A DNA stretch of 48,139 bases from an uncultured Eggerthellaceae bacterium. Lineage in GTDB: Bacteria; Actinomycetota; Coriobacteriia; Coriobacteriales; Eggerthellaceae. Positions within the stretch are counted from its first letter, which is position 1; every line of letters starts with the position of its first letter. This document shows, in pieces, positions 15,985 to 24,550 of the stretch. The notes under the pieces are model-generated. The model had not been told where the DNA came from. It saw nothing but the letters and a program-made list of their open reading frames with translations, and ran no database searches. Made by a program: the position numbers and the translations under genes. Where the stretch lies: the NCBI GenBank assembly GCA_946618265.1, contig CAMOLA010000008.1, positions 1 through 48,139 of the forward strand, given 5' to 3'.

Positions 15985-16154
15985 AAGAGCACATCCAAGC
16001 GATGTGAGCAGCTTCCCGATTCGCCTTGCAGGTTCGTTCACCTCAAGCCACGGGCATCGTCCCCGGGAATCGCGCCACTCGCTCCATCACTTTCGAAGGC
16101 TCGTTACTTCACTTCCTTGAAGCAGCTCGCAACGGTGGAGACGGCCTCTTTATC

Positions 16155-16322
16155 ATGGCCCTGGATGGAAACGTCGAAGAACGCGCCGAAGCATGCCAAA
16201 CCGCCGAGGAGCTGCTGCAATTCTGCGAATCCGAAGGCGTTGAGCTCACCGACGAGCAGCTCGGGCAAATCTACGGCGGCAAGGACAAGCCGGGCGTCTG
16301 GAAGCTACCCTGGGCCATCTAG
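16155..16322 (+). CDS. Putative RiPP precursor: Nif11-like leader, GG site, 13-residue core
   Basis: 55 residues. Residues 1-42 form an acidic helical leader (AEACQTAEELLQFCESEGVE then LTDEQLGQIYGG), which matches the end of Nif11-type leaders including the double-Gly site. The predicted core is KDKPGVWKLPWAI, with two Trp, two Pro and three Lys and no Cys, Ser or Thr. The ATG at 16155 has GGTGGAG 14 bases upstream, a long spacing; the frame is open to 16026 and part of the leader (FI before MALDG) may lie upstream, so the start is uncertain. Nif11-leader peptides are normal cargo of NHLM exporters like the one at 5568-10424. It follows the unknown paralogue pair and is convergent with the DUF4129 gene. 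Confidence 0.72.
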   Translation: MALDGNVEERAEACQTAEELLQFCESEGVELTDEQLGQIYGGKDKPGVWKLPWAI

Positions 16323-16410
16323 GTTTTCCGCCCACAGTTTCACGTTCAAGCTCCAACGAACCCCGAAGGCTCGTGCGAGCCTCGCGCCTTGCGCGCGCTT
16401 TCGGGGCGAT

Positions 16411-17769
16411 CTACATTCGCCAGAATGCGGAAACGAGGTAACGGGCCCAGCCAAGCTTGCGACGCGCGCATGCAGGCATGGCGTCGTAGAGCTTCCAGGC
16501 AGTCTCGAGCTCGAGCTCGGTCGGGCCGCGATCCGCATAGCGCGCATTCTCGTAGGCGTTCGTCAGCGCCGCCCACCCCTTGAAATCAACGCCGGTCCAC
16601 GCCGTGAGCTCGTCGAGCTCTTCGGCATGAAGCGCCAGGAACTCGTCCGGCGTCTCCGCGTCCCTGCGCACGATTCCAGCGACCGAGAGCCGCTCGATGA
16701 TGCCAAGATACACCTTTGCCACGCGATCGATTTCCCGCGGCTCCCGCTCGATGGCACGCCGAGCCAGCGTGCGCTGGAGGAGCTTGGCGAGCGGAGAAAG
16801 GACGGCGAGCGAAAGGAGCAGAAGCACGGCGATTAAGCCAGCCGGAATGGCGCCGTGCGGCTCTTGGCGCCCCGCGCCTTCGCGTGCGGATCCAACGGCT
16901 GGCGAAGCGTCTTCGTCGTTCGTCATCGCGGCTGCGCCGTCATCCTGCGTACCGCCAACCGCATCGGCGTCCACATCGGGGCGGTTTTCGCTGGAACCAC
17001 CTTCCTCGACGACCTCCGCAGCCGAACCCGATGAAGCATCGCTCGATTCGAAGGAATGCCCCAGGACTGCGACTCCGACGAGCGACACCGCCAAGCATAT
17101 CGCGCCAGCGGCGAGTCCGATTGCCGCGACCTGCGCATTTGTTCTCTGGAGCAACGGACGGGCAGCCTCGTCGTCTCCCCCGCGCCCGAGGTTCTCCCAC
17201 TCATAGAAGGACATGGTTATGCGTTTGGCAGACCCGCGCATGACGTAAAGCGCCAAAAAGCTGCCGAAGCCGATGAGAGTAACGCCCAGGAGCTCGACCG
17301 CGATGGAACTCGACGCGACGATCGAGACCAGCTCCACCGCGAGCAAGACGCAGCCCCATCGCGGACGAGACAGGTAGAACTGTATGCTGCCCAGCATGAT
17401 CGCAATCGACACCGTATAATCGACACTTCCCGAAGACCCGCTGAAAGAGAGGGGCAACATGAGATCGGCATAGAACGACGCCGCCACGATCACCCACCCC
17501 GCATGCGACTTTTTCGCATCGCGCGTGAGATAGGTGAAGACGTACAGCACTGCCTGCACGTAGACCTGCGTGAGGGCCATCTTCACGGCAAGGGCACCCG
17601 TGTTCGGGTCATCGGCAAAGCACACGAGAATGCTCATGCAGGTCGCGGCCACGACGGAAAGCACGAGCTCGGGAAGAAACGCGAGAAAACGCGCACGGGC
17701 ATCCGAACGCCAGAACGGCTCTTTCGGAACGCTGGCCTTTTCGATGCGGGCAGGCTTCGCGGACTTCAT
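16411..17769 (-). CDS. Membrane protein with C-terminal DUF4129, lacking a transglutaminase domain
   Basis: 452 residues. N-terminal half: about six membrane helices (about 30-190) and one more near 215. An acidic Ser/Asp/Glu-rich loop (about 245-305) follows, then a helix (AGLIAVLLLLSLAVLSPL) and a cytosolic DUF4129-like domain with RDAETPDEFLAL and the ANARYADRGPTELE-type ending. Third gene of a moxR-DUF58 operon; its ATG overlaps the DUF58 stop by 4 bp. In most such operons the third protein (TgpA-like) carries an external transglutaminase core between the helices and DUF4129. Here only the acidic loop stands in that place. Confidence 0.75.
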   Translation of the reverse strand: MKSAKPARIEKASVPKEPFWRSDARARFLAFLPELVLSVVAATCMSILVCFADDPNTGALAVKMALTQVYVQAVLYVFTYLTRDAKKSHAGWVIVAASFYADLMLPLSFSGSSGSVDYTVSIAIMLGSIQFYLSRPRWGCVLLAVELVSIVASSSIAVELLGVTLIGFGSFLALYVMRGSAKRITMSFYEWENLGRGGDDEAARPLLQRTNAQVAAIGLAAGAICLAVSLVGVAVLGHSFESSDASSGSAAEVVEEGGSSENRPDVDADAVGGTQDDGAAAMTNDEDASPAVGSAREGAGRQEPHGAIPAGLIAVLLLLSLAVLSPLAKLLQRTLARRAIEREPREIDRVAKVYLGIIERLSVAGIVRRDAETPDEFLALHAEELDELTAWTGVDFKGWAALTNAYENARYADRGPTELELETAWKLYDAMPACARRKLGWARYLVSAFWRM

Positions 17770-19214
17770 TGCGCCGCCACCTCCCGAACGATCTGGGAGC
17801 CGTCCATGAGGTCGATGACGTCGATCGACGCCTCCCGCAACCGGTTGTCATAAGCCCGCTGGCTCGCGTTTTCGCGCGCCGAGCGCGCAGGGAGGGCATG
17901 CACGACGAGCAGCGGAACACCGAGGTGATGGCAAGCGATGAGCTCCGTCACGCTCTCGTCCGACAGCCGGCAAGTCGCGTAAATCGTGTAGCCCAGCCGC
18001 CCGTTTCGCAACGAGCGGATCGCCGAAGCACCCCGCTCGCGAGCAAGCTGCGTCTCCGCGGGGCGCTGGGCCGTTTCCACGAACCAACCGAGCGTCGCCA
18101 TCCCATGCCAGCCTGTTTCGACGAGCTTTCCACTGCGGTCGAAAAACCGTAATCGACATGCGAGATCGCTTTGCCGCGCATGCTCCACCAGGGAAAACGC
18201 CCCCTCGAGCATGGTGTCGTGCATATGATAGACCGCATCGGGCGAACCTGCCGACACCTGGGGCCCAAAGGGGTCGACCAGTAACGTGACGCCGGACACC
18301 GTGGCGGTCTCGAACAGCTTGGTATAAAGATCGCCTGTCCCATGCGCGACGAGATTCCAATGGATGGTCTTCAGCGGATCGCCTGGACGGTATTCCCGCA
18401 CGCGGTCGTAGTCGAGCGCATCCGAAGGCGTATCGGGGATGCCGAGGTCCGACTGCGATACCTTGCGTTTTTGGGGGATTCCCCTCGTCAGGCGGTAGAT
18501 GTTGGGCACGACGCGCACGCGCCACTGGCCGCTCGGGCCGCATACGCGAGTGAGCAGGCCCAGCAAACCGTAGATGCGAACCCCCGCGCACCGCAGCATG
18601 AAGATGCCCACGTGATCGAAGGTGCTCGCAACTGCAACGGGACGCTCGCTGCGCGCGGGTATCGCGAACTCCGTGCCGTTGACGAATGTGGGCATGGGAT
18701 CTTCGGAGGCATCGCCGCCCTCCGGCTCATGGGTGAGCGTCACGGCTGCCTGCGCCCGCAAAACGGGCACGGGGGCACCGTTCGCAACGACCAGGCCGGC
18801 GGCCTTCGTGTCGAGGCGCGAAACCTGCACCGTCTTCACGACGTCGTGTTGCCGCTTTCGCGAAAGGCGCGCAACGTGGCGGTCCCCCGCGTTGCGCGCG
18901 TTGGGCCTTGCGCCTCCATCCGCCCCGCCGGCCTCCTGCTGGTCGGCATTCGCGTCGAAACCGGGTATTCGCAACCGGACTCTGGGCGAAACGACGATCC
19001 AATACGCGAGCGCCACGGCAAACACCGCAAAGAGGAAAAGCGCGAAAACGCAATCGGGCGACCCGCTGCCGGCATTCGCCCATAGCTCGATAGCCATGAC
19101 TACCATGAGCAGGAACGTGAGCCACTTGGCAATGCCCAGCGCGATGCCGCGCCAAGAGCGCTGCAGGAAGCGGAGGGGCCGTTGGAAAAACGAGCGGACG
19201 CCGGATGCCGTCAT
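17766..19214 (-). CDS. DUF58 domain protein
   Basis: 482 residues. Two membrane helices near the N-terminus (about 22-42 and 52-72), then a low-complexity segment and a beta-rich region. The DUF58 signature YDRVREYRPGDPLKTIHWN lies near residue 275, followed by a von Willebrand A-like domain (VTLLVDPFG). DUF58 proteins accompany MoxR ATPases and are thought to act in assembly or metal loading of envelope proteins. The ATG is 15 bp after the moxR stop and is preceded only by a weak GTGGAT; the 3' end is coupled to the DUF4129 gene. Confidence 0.85.
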   Translation of the reverse strand: MTASGVRSFFQRPLRFLQRSWRGIALGIAKWLTFLLMVVMAIELWANAGSGSPDCVFALFLFAVFAVALAYWIVVSPRVRLRIPGFDANADQQEAGGADGGARPNARNAGDRHVARLSRKRQHDVVKTVQVSRLDTKAAGLVVANGAPVPVLRAQAAVTLTHEPEGGDASEDPMPTFVNGTEFAIPARSERPVAVASTFDHVGIFMLRCAGVRIYGLLGLLTRVCGPSGQWRVRVVPNIYRLTRGIPQKRKVSQSDLGIPDTPSDALDYDRVREYRPGDPLKTIHWNLVAHGTGDLYTKLFETATVSGVTLLVDPFGPQVSAGSPDAVYHMHDTMLEGAFSLVEHARQSDLACRLRFFDRSGKLVETGWHGMATLGWFVETAQRPAETQLARERGASAIRSLRNGRLGYTIYATCRLSDESVTELIACHHLGVPLLVVHALPARSARENASQRAYDNRLREASIDVIDLMDGSQIVREVAAQ

Positions 19215-19229
19215 AGCAGATCCACGACG

Positions 19230-20189
19230 CTAGCTCGTAGGGCCCAAGGGCACGCGCACGCTGTCGAGCATCTCGGCAAACACCCCGTCTACCGTTTTGC
19301 CCTTCGCATGCGCCTCCGCGGACAGGATCAGGCGATGCCTCAGCGTGTAGGGCACGAGCGCCTTGACATCGTCGACCGTCACGTAATCGCGCCCCTCGAG
19401 CAGCGCCCAGGCGCGGGCGAGCGCGAGCGTCGCCAAGCCGCCGCGCGGCGAGGATCCGAGCACGAAGTCCGGCGTGGTGCGCGTGGCGCCAACGATGTTC
19501 AGGATATAGTTGCACACGTCGTCTCCCGCATGCACGGTGCTTGTGACTTTGCGCAGCTCCAGCACGTCGAGAGCGGTGCTGACGGATGCGAGGTTGGCCT
19601 TCGCATCCGCATCGCGGCGCAAGATCGCGAGCTCGCTCTCGCGCGTGGGATAGCCGATGGAAAGGCGGCACATGAAGCGGTCGACCTGCGCCTCGGGCAG
19701 CGGATAGGTGCCGTAATGCTCGATGGGGTTCTGGGTGGCGATCACGAAGAACGGCTGGGCGAGGACGTGGGTCTCCCCGTCGACCGTGACCTGCGCCTCC
19801 TCCATGGCTTCGAGCAGGGCCGACTGGGTCTTGGGACTCGCGCGGTTTATCTCGTCGGCGAGGACGACGTTGGCCATGACCGCACCGGGCCTGAACTCGA
19901 ATTCGTTGGTCTTCTGGTTGTAGATGGAAAACCCGCTGATGTCGGAGGGCATCACGTCCGGAGTGAACTGGATGCGCCGGAAATAGCAGCGCACCGAGCT
20001 GGCAAGCGCCGAGGCGAGGCTCGTTTTTCCCGTGCCGGGCACGTCCTCAAGGAGCACATGGCCCCCGGCCGCCAGCGTGGCGACCACGAGCCGCACGGCC
20101 ATCGGCTTTCCGTACACCACCTTTTCGATATTGCGCACGATGGCGCCCATGAGCTCGTGCGCCCAAAGATACGACGCTTCATCAGCCAT
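19230..20189 (-). CDS. MoxR-family AAA+ ATPase
   Basis: 319 residues, typical length. Walker A is EDVPGTGKTSLA (about residue 46), Walker B ADEINRASPKTQSALLEAM (about 110), sensor region FFVIATQNPIEHYGTYPLPEAQVDRF, and an arginine-finger/lid region ending in LRHRLILSAEA. The ATG at 20189 has a perfect AAAGGAGG five bases upstream. First gene of the moxR-DUF58-DUF4129 operon, acting as a chaperone-like ATPase on its partners. Upstream in the same frame the reading stays open through a MITE-like element, but that is not coding. Confidence 0.92.
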   Translation of the reverse strand: MADEASYLWAHELMGAIVRNIEKVVYGKPMAVRLVVATLAAGGHVLLEDVPGTGKTSLASALASSVRCYFRRIQFTPDVMPSDISGFSIYNQKTNEFEFRPGAVMANVVLADEINRASPKTQSALLEAMEEAQVTVDGETHVLAQPFFVIATQNPIEHYGTYPLPEAQVDRFMCRLSIGYPTRESELAILRRDADAKANLASVSTALDVLELRKVTSTVHAGDDVCNYILNIVGATRTTPDFVLGSSPRGGLATLALARAWALLEGRDYVTVDDVKALVPYTLRHRLILSAEAHAKGKTVDGVFAEMLDSVRVPLGPTS

Positions 20190-20287
20190 GACGGCCTCCT
20201 TTTCGAAGTACTGCACCGCAATTCTAGCAGCACGGCAACAAAGCGATCGCCCGTTTTGGCAATCGGGCACATAACGGTTACCCCAAT

Positions 20288-20458
20288 CACATGGAGTTGC
20301 TGTTCGCACTGGCCTCTCGTCTGTCCGCCCAGGTCGGTGGCGTGATGCTAGGCCTACGGCTGCTCGCGTTTTGAAATGACTTAGTTTGTAGCTGCGCAAG
20401 CGGCTACGCATCCCGCCGCCGACCTGGGCTGCTGGGGAGTGGATAGTAATCACATGGA
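20288..20458 (-). mobile_element. MITE-like element, copy C, with 8-bp target duplication
   Basis: The element spans 20296-20450 (155 bp) between direct repeats CACATGGA (20288-20295 and 20451-20458). Read on the minus strand it aligns with copy A from end to end. Termini are ATTACTATCCAC and the complement of GCGAACAGCAAC; the stem is 20327-20348 with 20408-20429 (22 bp, one wobble and one mismatch). It lies between the divergent moxR operon and the lipoprotein gene. The 513-bp gap 20190-20702 otherwise contains the promoter at 20512-20520 and a leader of about 180 nt without a recognised riboswitch. Confidence 0.8.
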
Positions 20459-20511
20459 CGCGGAATGCGCGTCATCTCGGACAACACCGCGGCCCATTCG
20501 CTGCTATACTT

Positions 20512-20520
20512 TACGCAGTC
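20512..20520 (+). promoter_or_regulatory. Extended -10 promoter candidate for the lipoprotein gene
   Basis: TGC followed by TATACT fits an extended -10 element. Transcription from here would give a leader of roughly 175 nt before the ATG at 20703. No -35 box is clear. Confidence 0.4.
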
Positions 20521-20702
20521 TGGCAACGGGAAGCGAAACCGCAGCAAGCGCAGCGCGACCGGCAGCGGGCACATGCCCCACATCGGCCTCGAAGCGACAT
20601 GGGCGGCATCGAGAGGAGGGGCCAACTACAGCCAGGAACAAGATGCGCGGAACACCCCATGCCATGATCAGAAACGCAGCATAATCACAGAATGGAGCGC
20701 AT

Positions 20703-21806
20703 ATGAAACGTATCACCATCATTGCATCCGCATTCGCTCTCGTAATCGCCCTTGCTGGTTGCGCGGCACCGAGCGCCCCCTCGTCGAGCTCGGCGTCCAT
20801 GCCCGCATCCGATGTGAGCGCGTCTGCAAGCAGCGAATCCAGCTCGGCCACCCCGGCCATTGCGTGGAAGAGCGCCAAGTCGGCCGCCGAAGCCGCAAAG
20901 GGCGCCGGCTTCGAGACCTTCGGTGCCTTCAGCAAGATCGAAGTCAACGACACCAAGTTCAAATCTCCCAAGTTCTCCTACGTCGAGGGCCTCGCACAGG
21001 CTCTGTACGAATCTGGCGCAATGGCGCTTGACTTGCGCAAAGCCGATTCCAAGCACGCAAGTTCGCTCAGCGACCGCGACAAGGCGGAATTCGCCAACAC
21101 CTGGACGAAGACCATCGACGGCACCGAGGTCACGTGCTACGGGCCCGCTCGCGGTGCTGCCACCCTCATAACCTGGACCGTCGACAAGGCGCAGTTCGGC
21201 ACCACCTTCCAGGGCCTCGGCGGCGAAGAGGTCACGATGAACGAGGAGGAAGTCGCCAACATCGTGAAGGCCGTCAAGAAGGCCGAGACGCCTGCCGCCG
21301 ACGACAAGAGCGATAAAAGCGAAGACAAGGCCAAGAGCGACTCCGACGACATCTTCATCTCCGAGGATGCCGCGAAGGACGCGGCGATCGGCTATGTGAA
21401 CGCCGGCGTTCCCGATTCGGCCGAAGCAGAACTCAAGATCGGCGGCGACGCCCCGCACTATGACGTCACGCTGGTATACGACGGCGACACCCAGGTCATC
21501 CAAGTTGACGCCTACACGGGCGACGTTTGGGGCACGCCCGAGTCCCGCACCGAAGCTCCCGCCAACGATGACTCGGACGACGACTCGGACGACGACTCGG
21601 ATGAAGGCAACGACGGGGTCCTTGCCGAGGAAGAGGCCATCGACATCGCCGAGCAGACGAGCGGCGGCGAGTACACCGACTCCGAGCTCGTGGACACCGA
21701 CGAACATGGCCGCTGCTGGCGCGTCACCACCGAAGACGAAAACGGCAACGTCGACAGCTACTACGTCGACAGCGAGGGCAACGCCTACAACACCGATTTC
21801 GAATAG
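20703..21806 (+). CDS. Secreted lipoprotein with PepSY-like domains
   Basis: 367 residues. Signal peptide MKRITIIASAFALVIALAGC with lipobox LAGC (Cys20), then a Ser-rich linker, a globular domain of about 150 residues and an acidic Lys/Asp segment. Two PepSY-like repeats follow (about 218-275, EDAAKDAAIGYVNAG...VDAYTGDVWG; about 303-367, EEEAIDIAEQTSGG...YYVDSEGNAYN), separated by a (DSDD)n stretch encoded by a 12-bp tandem repeat near 21565-21602. PepSY domains often bind or inhibit peptidases at the cell surface. GGAG lies five bases before the ATG. A strong terminator follows. Single-gene unit. Confidence 0.85.
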   Translation: MKRITIIASAFALVIALAGCAAPSAPSSSSASMPASDVSASASSESSSATPAIAWKSAKSAAEAAKGAGFETFGAFSKIEVNDTKFKSPKFSYVEGLAQALYESGAMALDLRKADSKHASSLSDRDKAEFANTWTKTIDGTEVTCYGPARGAATLITWTVDKAQFGTTFQGLGGEEVTMNEEEVANIVKAVKKAETPAADDKSDKSEDKAKSDSDDIFISEDAAKDAAIGYVNAGVPDSAEAELKIGGDAPHYDVTLVYDGDTQVIQVDAYTGDVWGTPESRTEAPANDDSDDDSDDDSDEGNDGVLAEEEAIDIAEQTSGGEYTDSELVDTDEHGRCWRVTTEDENGNVDSYYVDSEGNAYNTDFE

Positions 21807-21839
21807 GTGAAACAGGTCTCCAGGGTAAAAGTTTCACGC

Positions 21840-21871
21840 AAGGGCCGCGCGACTACCGCGCGGCCCTTTTT
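21840..21871 (+). terminator. Rho-independent terminator after the lipoprotein gene
   Basis: 12-bp GC-rich stem (AAGGGCCGCGCG with its complement), 5-nt loop ACTAC, followed by TTTTT. It lies 33 bp after the stop. Confidence 0.92.
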
Positions 21872-21928
21872 CACGCCATCGGAAAGCCTCAGTGACCGAA
21901 AGGGAGACTCCCCAATGGTCCCCTTAGT

Positions 21929-21954
21929 GACCGAAGGGAGGCTCCCCTTCGGTC
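21929..21954 (-). terminator. GACCGAAGGG hairpin after the permease gene
   Basis: 10-bp arms GACCGAAGGG / CCCTTCGGTC around a 6-nt loop, about 32 bp past the minus-strand permease stop. An incomplete similar sequence (GACCGAAAGGGAGACTCCCC) precedes it at 21894. The same sequence type recurs at 26415-26484. Confidence 0.6.
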
Positions 21955-21985
21955 CCTTCGTCTTCCGCCACTTTACGTTGGCCGG

Positions 21986-23410
21986 CTACACCACGAGGAA
22001 GAAGCTGATCAGGAACACGACTGACAGCACGTACGTGACCAGGTATCTCCTGCTCGCCTGGCCCGTGCATATGTTGATGACGGAAAACGCGATCATGCCG
22101 AGCCCGATGGCGTGGCCGATGGAGCCCGACACGGGCATGGCGATCATCATGAGCGCAACGGGAACGGCGTCCTCCAGGTTGCGCCACTTCACCTTCTCGA
22201 GCCCCCGCAGCATCATGATGCCGACGTAGATGAGTGCCGCCGACGTGGCCGGCGCGGGGATGACGGCGACGACGGGCGCCGCGAACACGCACAAGAAGAA
22301 CAGCGCGGCGCACGTCAGCGTCGTGAGCCCCGTGCGTCCGCCCACGGCGATGCCGGCCGTCGACTCGGCGAAGGCGGTGATCGTTGACGTGCCGGCGCAT
22401 GCGCCCACGACCGTGCCCACCGCATCGGACGTCAGAGCCGGCTTCAACCAGGGCATGGAGCCATCGTCTTCGACCATGTTCGCTTGCTGCGCAACGCCAA
22501 GCAGGTATCCCAGCGTGTCGAACAAATCGACCAAACACAGCGTGACGACGAGCGATACGACCGTCGCCCAGCCAAGCCCCAAAAGCCCTTCGAAGTTGAA
22601 CTTGAACAACGTGATGGCGGCCATGTCCCCGAGCGAGGGCACCCAGTTGGCTTCCGCCAAATTGGCGAACGGGTTGGTTCCCAAGAAGATGGCCTGGCAT
22701 GCCCAGTAGAACACGCTTGCCGCTATCATGCCGATAAGCACCGATCCCCGTATCCCGCGATGCTCGAGCAGCACGATGGCGAACAAGCCCAGCAACATGG
22801 TGGCCACCGTGACGACCATCGCGGGGAACGCATCGGTCATGGTGGCTGCAGCGCTCGCAGGCGTGAGCGCGCCGAAGAAATCGCGCAACACGTAGAACAT
22901 GGAGCCTTGGCCGTCCATGACGCCGGCGTTCGACCCCATGCCGATATCCAGCAGCAAAAGCCCGATGGCGGGGGCCATTCCCAACCGTATGCAGGCGGGA
23001 ATGGACTCCACGATCTTCCCGATTGCATCGCACAGCGCCAGCACGAGGAATACGATGCCCTCGGCCAGCACGATGACAAGCGCCGCCTGGAACGACGCAA
23101 CGTAAGTCGCGCCCGTCAACGTGGCAATCTGCGCTACGACGACCGCAAAGAAACTGTTCAGCCCCATGCCGGGCGCCAAGCAGATCGGCTTGTTCGCCAA
23201 AAACGCCATGACCACCATCGAAATGCCCGAAGCCAGGCACGTCGCCAAGAACACCGCGTTCCACAGCTCGTCGCCGCCCGCGCGCCAATTGGTGAGCAGG
23301 TTCGGGTTCAGCGCGATGATGTAGGCCATGGTCATGAACGTGGTCACGCCCGCCATGACCTCGGTCCGAACGGACGTGCCGTTCTCCTTCAGTTTGAAAA
23401 CCGTTTCCAC
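21986..23410 (-). CDS. NCS2 purine permease (guanine/hypoxanthine, AzgA/PbuG-like)
   Basis: 474 residues with about 12-14 membrane helices. Family features are FKLKENGTSVRTEVMAGVTT at the N-terminus, MAYIIALNPNLL, APGMGLNSFF, FDTLGYLLGVAQQANM and GTSTITAFAESTAGIA. The GTG at 23410 is chosen because homology begins there and GGGAG lies five bases upstream; an in-frame ATG at 23458 lacks a binding site. It imports hypoxanthine, guanine or adenine by proton symport. Single gene, convergent with the lipoprotein gene. Confidence 0.9.
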   Translation of the reverse strand: METVFKLKENGTSVRTEVMAGVTTFMTMAYIIALNPNLLTNWRAGGDELWNAVFLATCLASGISMVVMAFLANKPICLAPGMGLNSFFAVVVAQIATLTGATYVASFQAALVIVLAEGIVFLVLALCDAIGKIVESIPACIRLGMAPAIGLLLLDIGMGSNAGVMDGQGSMFYVLRDFFGALTPASAAATMTDAFPAMVVTVATMLLGLFAIVLLEHRGIRGSVLIGMIAASVFYWACQAIFLGTNPFANLAEANWVPSLGDMAAITLFKFNFEGLLGLGWATVVSLVVTLCLVDLFDTLGYLLGVAQQANMVEDDGSMPWLKPALTSDAVGTVVGACAGTSTITAFAESTAGIAVGGRTGLTTLTCAALFFLCVFAAPVVAVIPAPATSAALIYVGIMMLRGLEKVKWRNLEDAVPVALMMIAMPVSGSIGHAIGLGMIAFSVINICTGQASRRYLVTYVLSVVFLISFFLVV

Positions 23411-23622
23411 AAGCGCTCCCAACGCATTGCCGCTAGACACATCGCCGCATGCTATCACGAGTAAAACGGACTGAGTCCCTCAATCGAGCACATTCGTGAT
23501 TCGGAACAAACCCAGGGCATGATGGAGCGCCGGTACCCAGCACCAGCGCTTCACCCTATAATGACTGCGTGGCGGATTACCGTTCCGCCACGCGCATCCG
23601 CCAACGAGAGAAGAGGTGTCCC

Positions 23623-24549
23623 ATGCTGCATGAAGTAACGTTCCCCTCGAGCAATGGCCGCGACCAGGTAACGGGCTGGATTTACGTTCCCGCCTGCGAG
23701 CCGGAAGGCATCGTACAGCTGGTGCACGGGTTCGGCGAGCATTCGCGCCGCTACTTCCACATGATCGTGGCCCTCATGGACGCGGGCTTCATCGTGGCGG
23801 CGAACGACCACGTGGGCCATGGCGCCACGGCCATCGCCAACGACACATGGGGCGACTGGGGCGACGCCGGCCCGCACACCATGATGGAGGATGAGAAGCT
23901 GTTCAAGGACGTCGTGTGCGAGAAGTACCCGGACCTCCCCTACTTCATGTTCGGGCACTCCATGGGCTCCATGATCGCGCGCGACTTCTCCACGAAGTAC
24001 GGCGACGAACTCGCCGGCGCCATCTACTGCGGAACCACGGGGGTCTTCGAGGGAACCGCCGATACGCGCGCGAAAGTCGACGCCGCCGTCCAAGCCGGTC
24101 AAGCGCACGACTCCAACCCCGATTTCATCGCAGCGCTGTTCGGCTGGATGTTCGCCCGCTGCGACGAAGGTGCCGCGATTGGCAACGAATGGATCTGCCA
24201 CGACCCCTGGGTGCAGAAGGATCACGCCACCGACCCGTTCGACGCGTTCACGCACCCGACCCACAACATCAGCCTGCGCGACTTCATCGACATGATGCTG
24301 TGCATCGAGGGCAAGCAGTGGGCCGAAAAGGTGCCGGCCGACTTGCCCATCCTCTTGATCGCCGGCGACCAGGACCCAGTCGGCAATTTCGGCGAAGGCG
24401 TCTACCAGTGCGCCAACTGGCTCATCGACACCGGCCACGACGTGATCACGCGCTTGTACTCCGGCTACCGTCACGAGATCCACAACTACGACGAAATCAA
24501 GGACGACGTCGAGGAAACCATCATCGAGTGGCTCTACGAGTACCTGTAG
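23623..24549 (+). CDS. Alpha/beta hydrolase (lysophospholipase / serine aminopeptidase S33 type)
   Basis: 308 residues. QLVHGFGEHSRRY is the oxyanion region, FGHSMGSMIAR carries the nucleophile Ser, DQDPVGNFG carries the acid and YRHEIHNY the His, the complete catalytic set of the monoglyceride lipase-like S33 group. No signal peptide, so cytosolic. The ATG at 23623 has AGAAGAGGTG upstream; an in-frame start at 23569 is not supported. Convergent with the HAD gene; a palindromic repeat starts two bases after its stop. Confidence 0.87.
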   Translation: MLHEVTFPSSNGRDQVTGWIYVPACEPEGIVQLVHGFGEHSRRYFHMIVALMDAGFIVAANDHVGHGATAIANDTWGDWGDAGPHTMMEDEKLFKDVVCEKYPDLPYFMFGHSMGSMIARDFSTKYGDELAGAIYCGTTGVFEGTADTRAKVDAAVQAGQAHDSNPDFIAALFGWMFARCDEGAAIGNEWICHDPWVQKDHATDPFDAFTHPTHNISLRDFIDMMLCIEGKQWAEKVPADLPILLIAGDQDPVGNFGEGVYQCANWLIDTGHDVITRLYSGYRHEIHNYDEIKDDVEETIIEWLYEYL

Positions 24550-24550
24550 G

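Noticed and set aside
20521..20702. Riboswitch in the long leader of the lipoprotein gene
   Set aside because: I could not match the sequence to any riboswitch consensus that I know, and no terminator/antiterminator pair is visible.
21565..21602. 12-bp tandem repeat as a phase-variation tract
   Set aside because: The repeat unit is a multiple of three and encodes an acidic linker, so slippage would change length without shifting frame.
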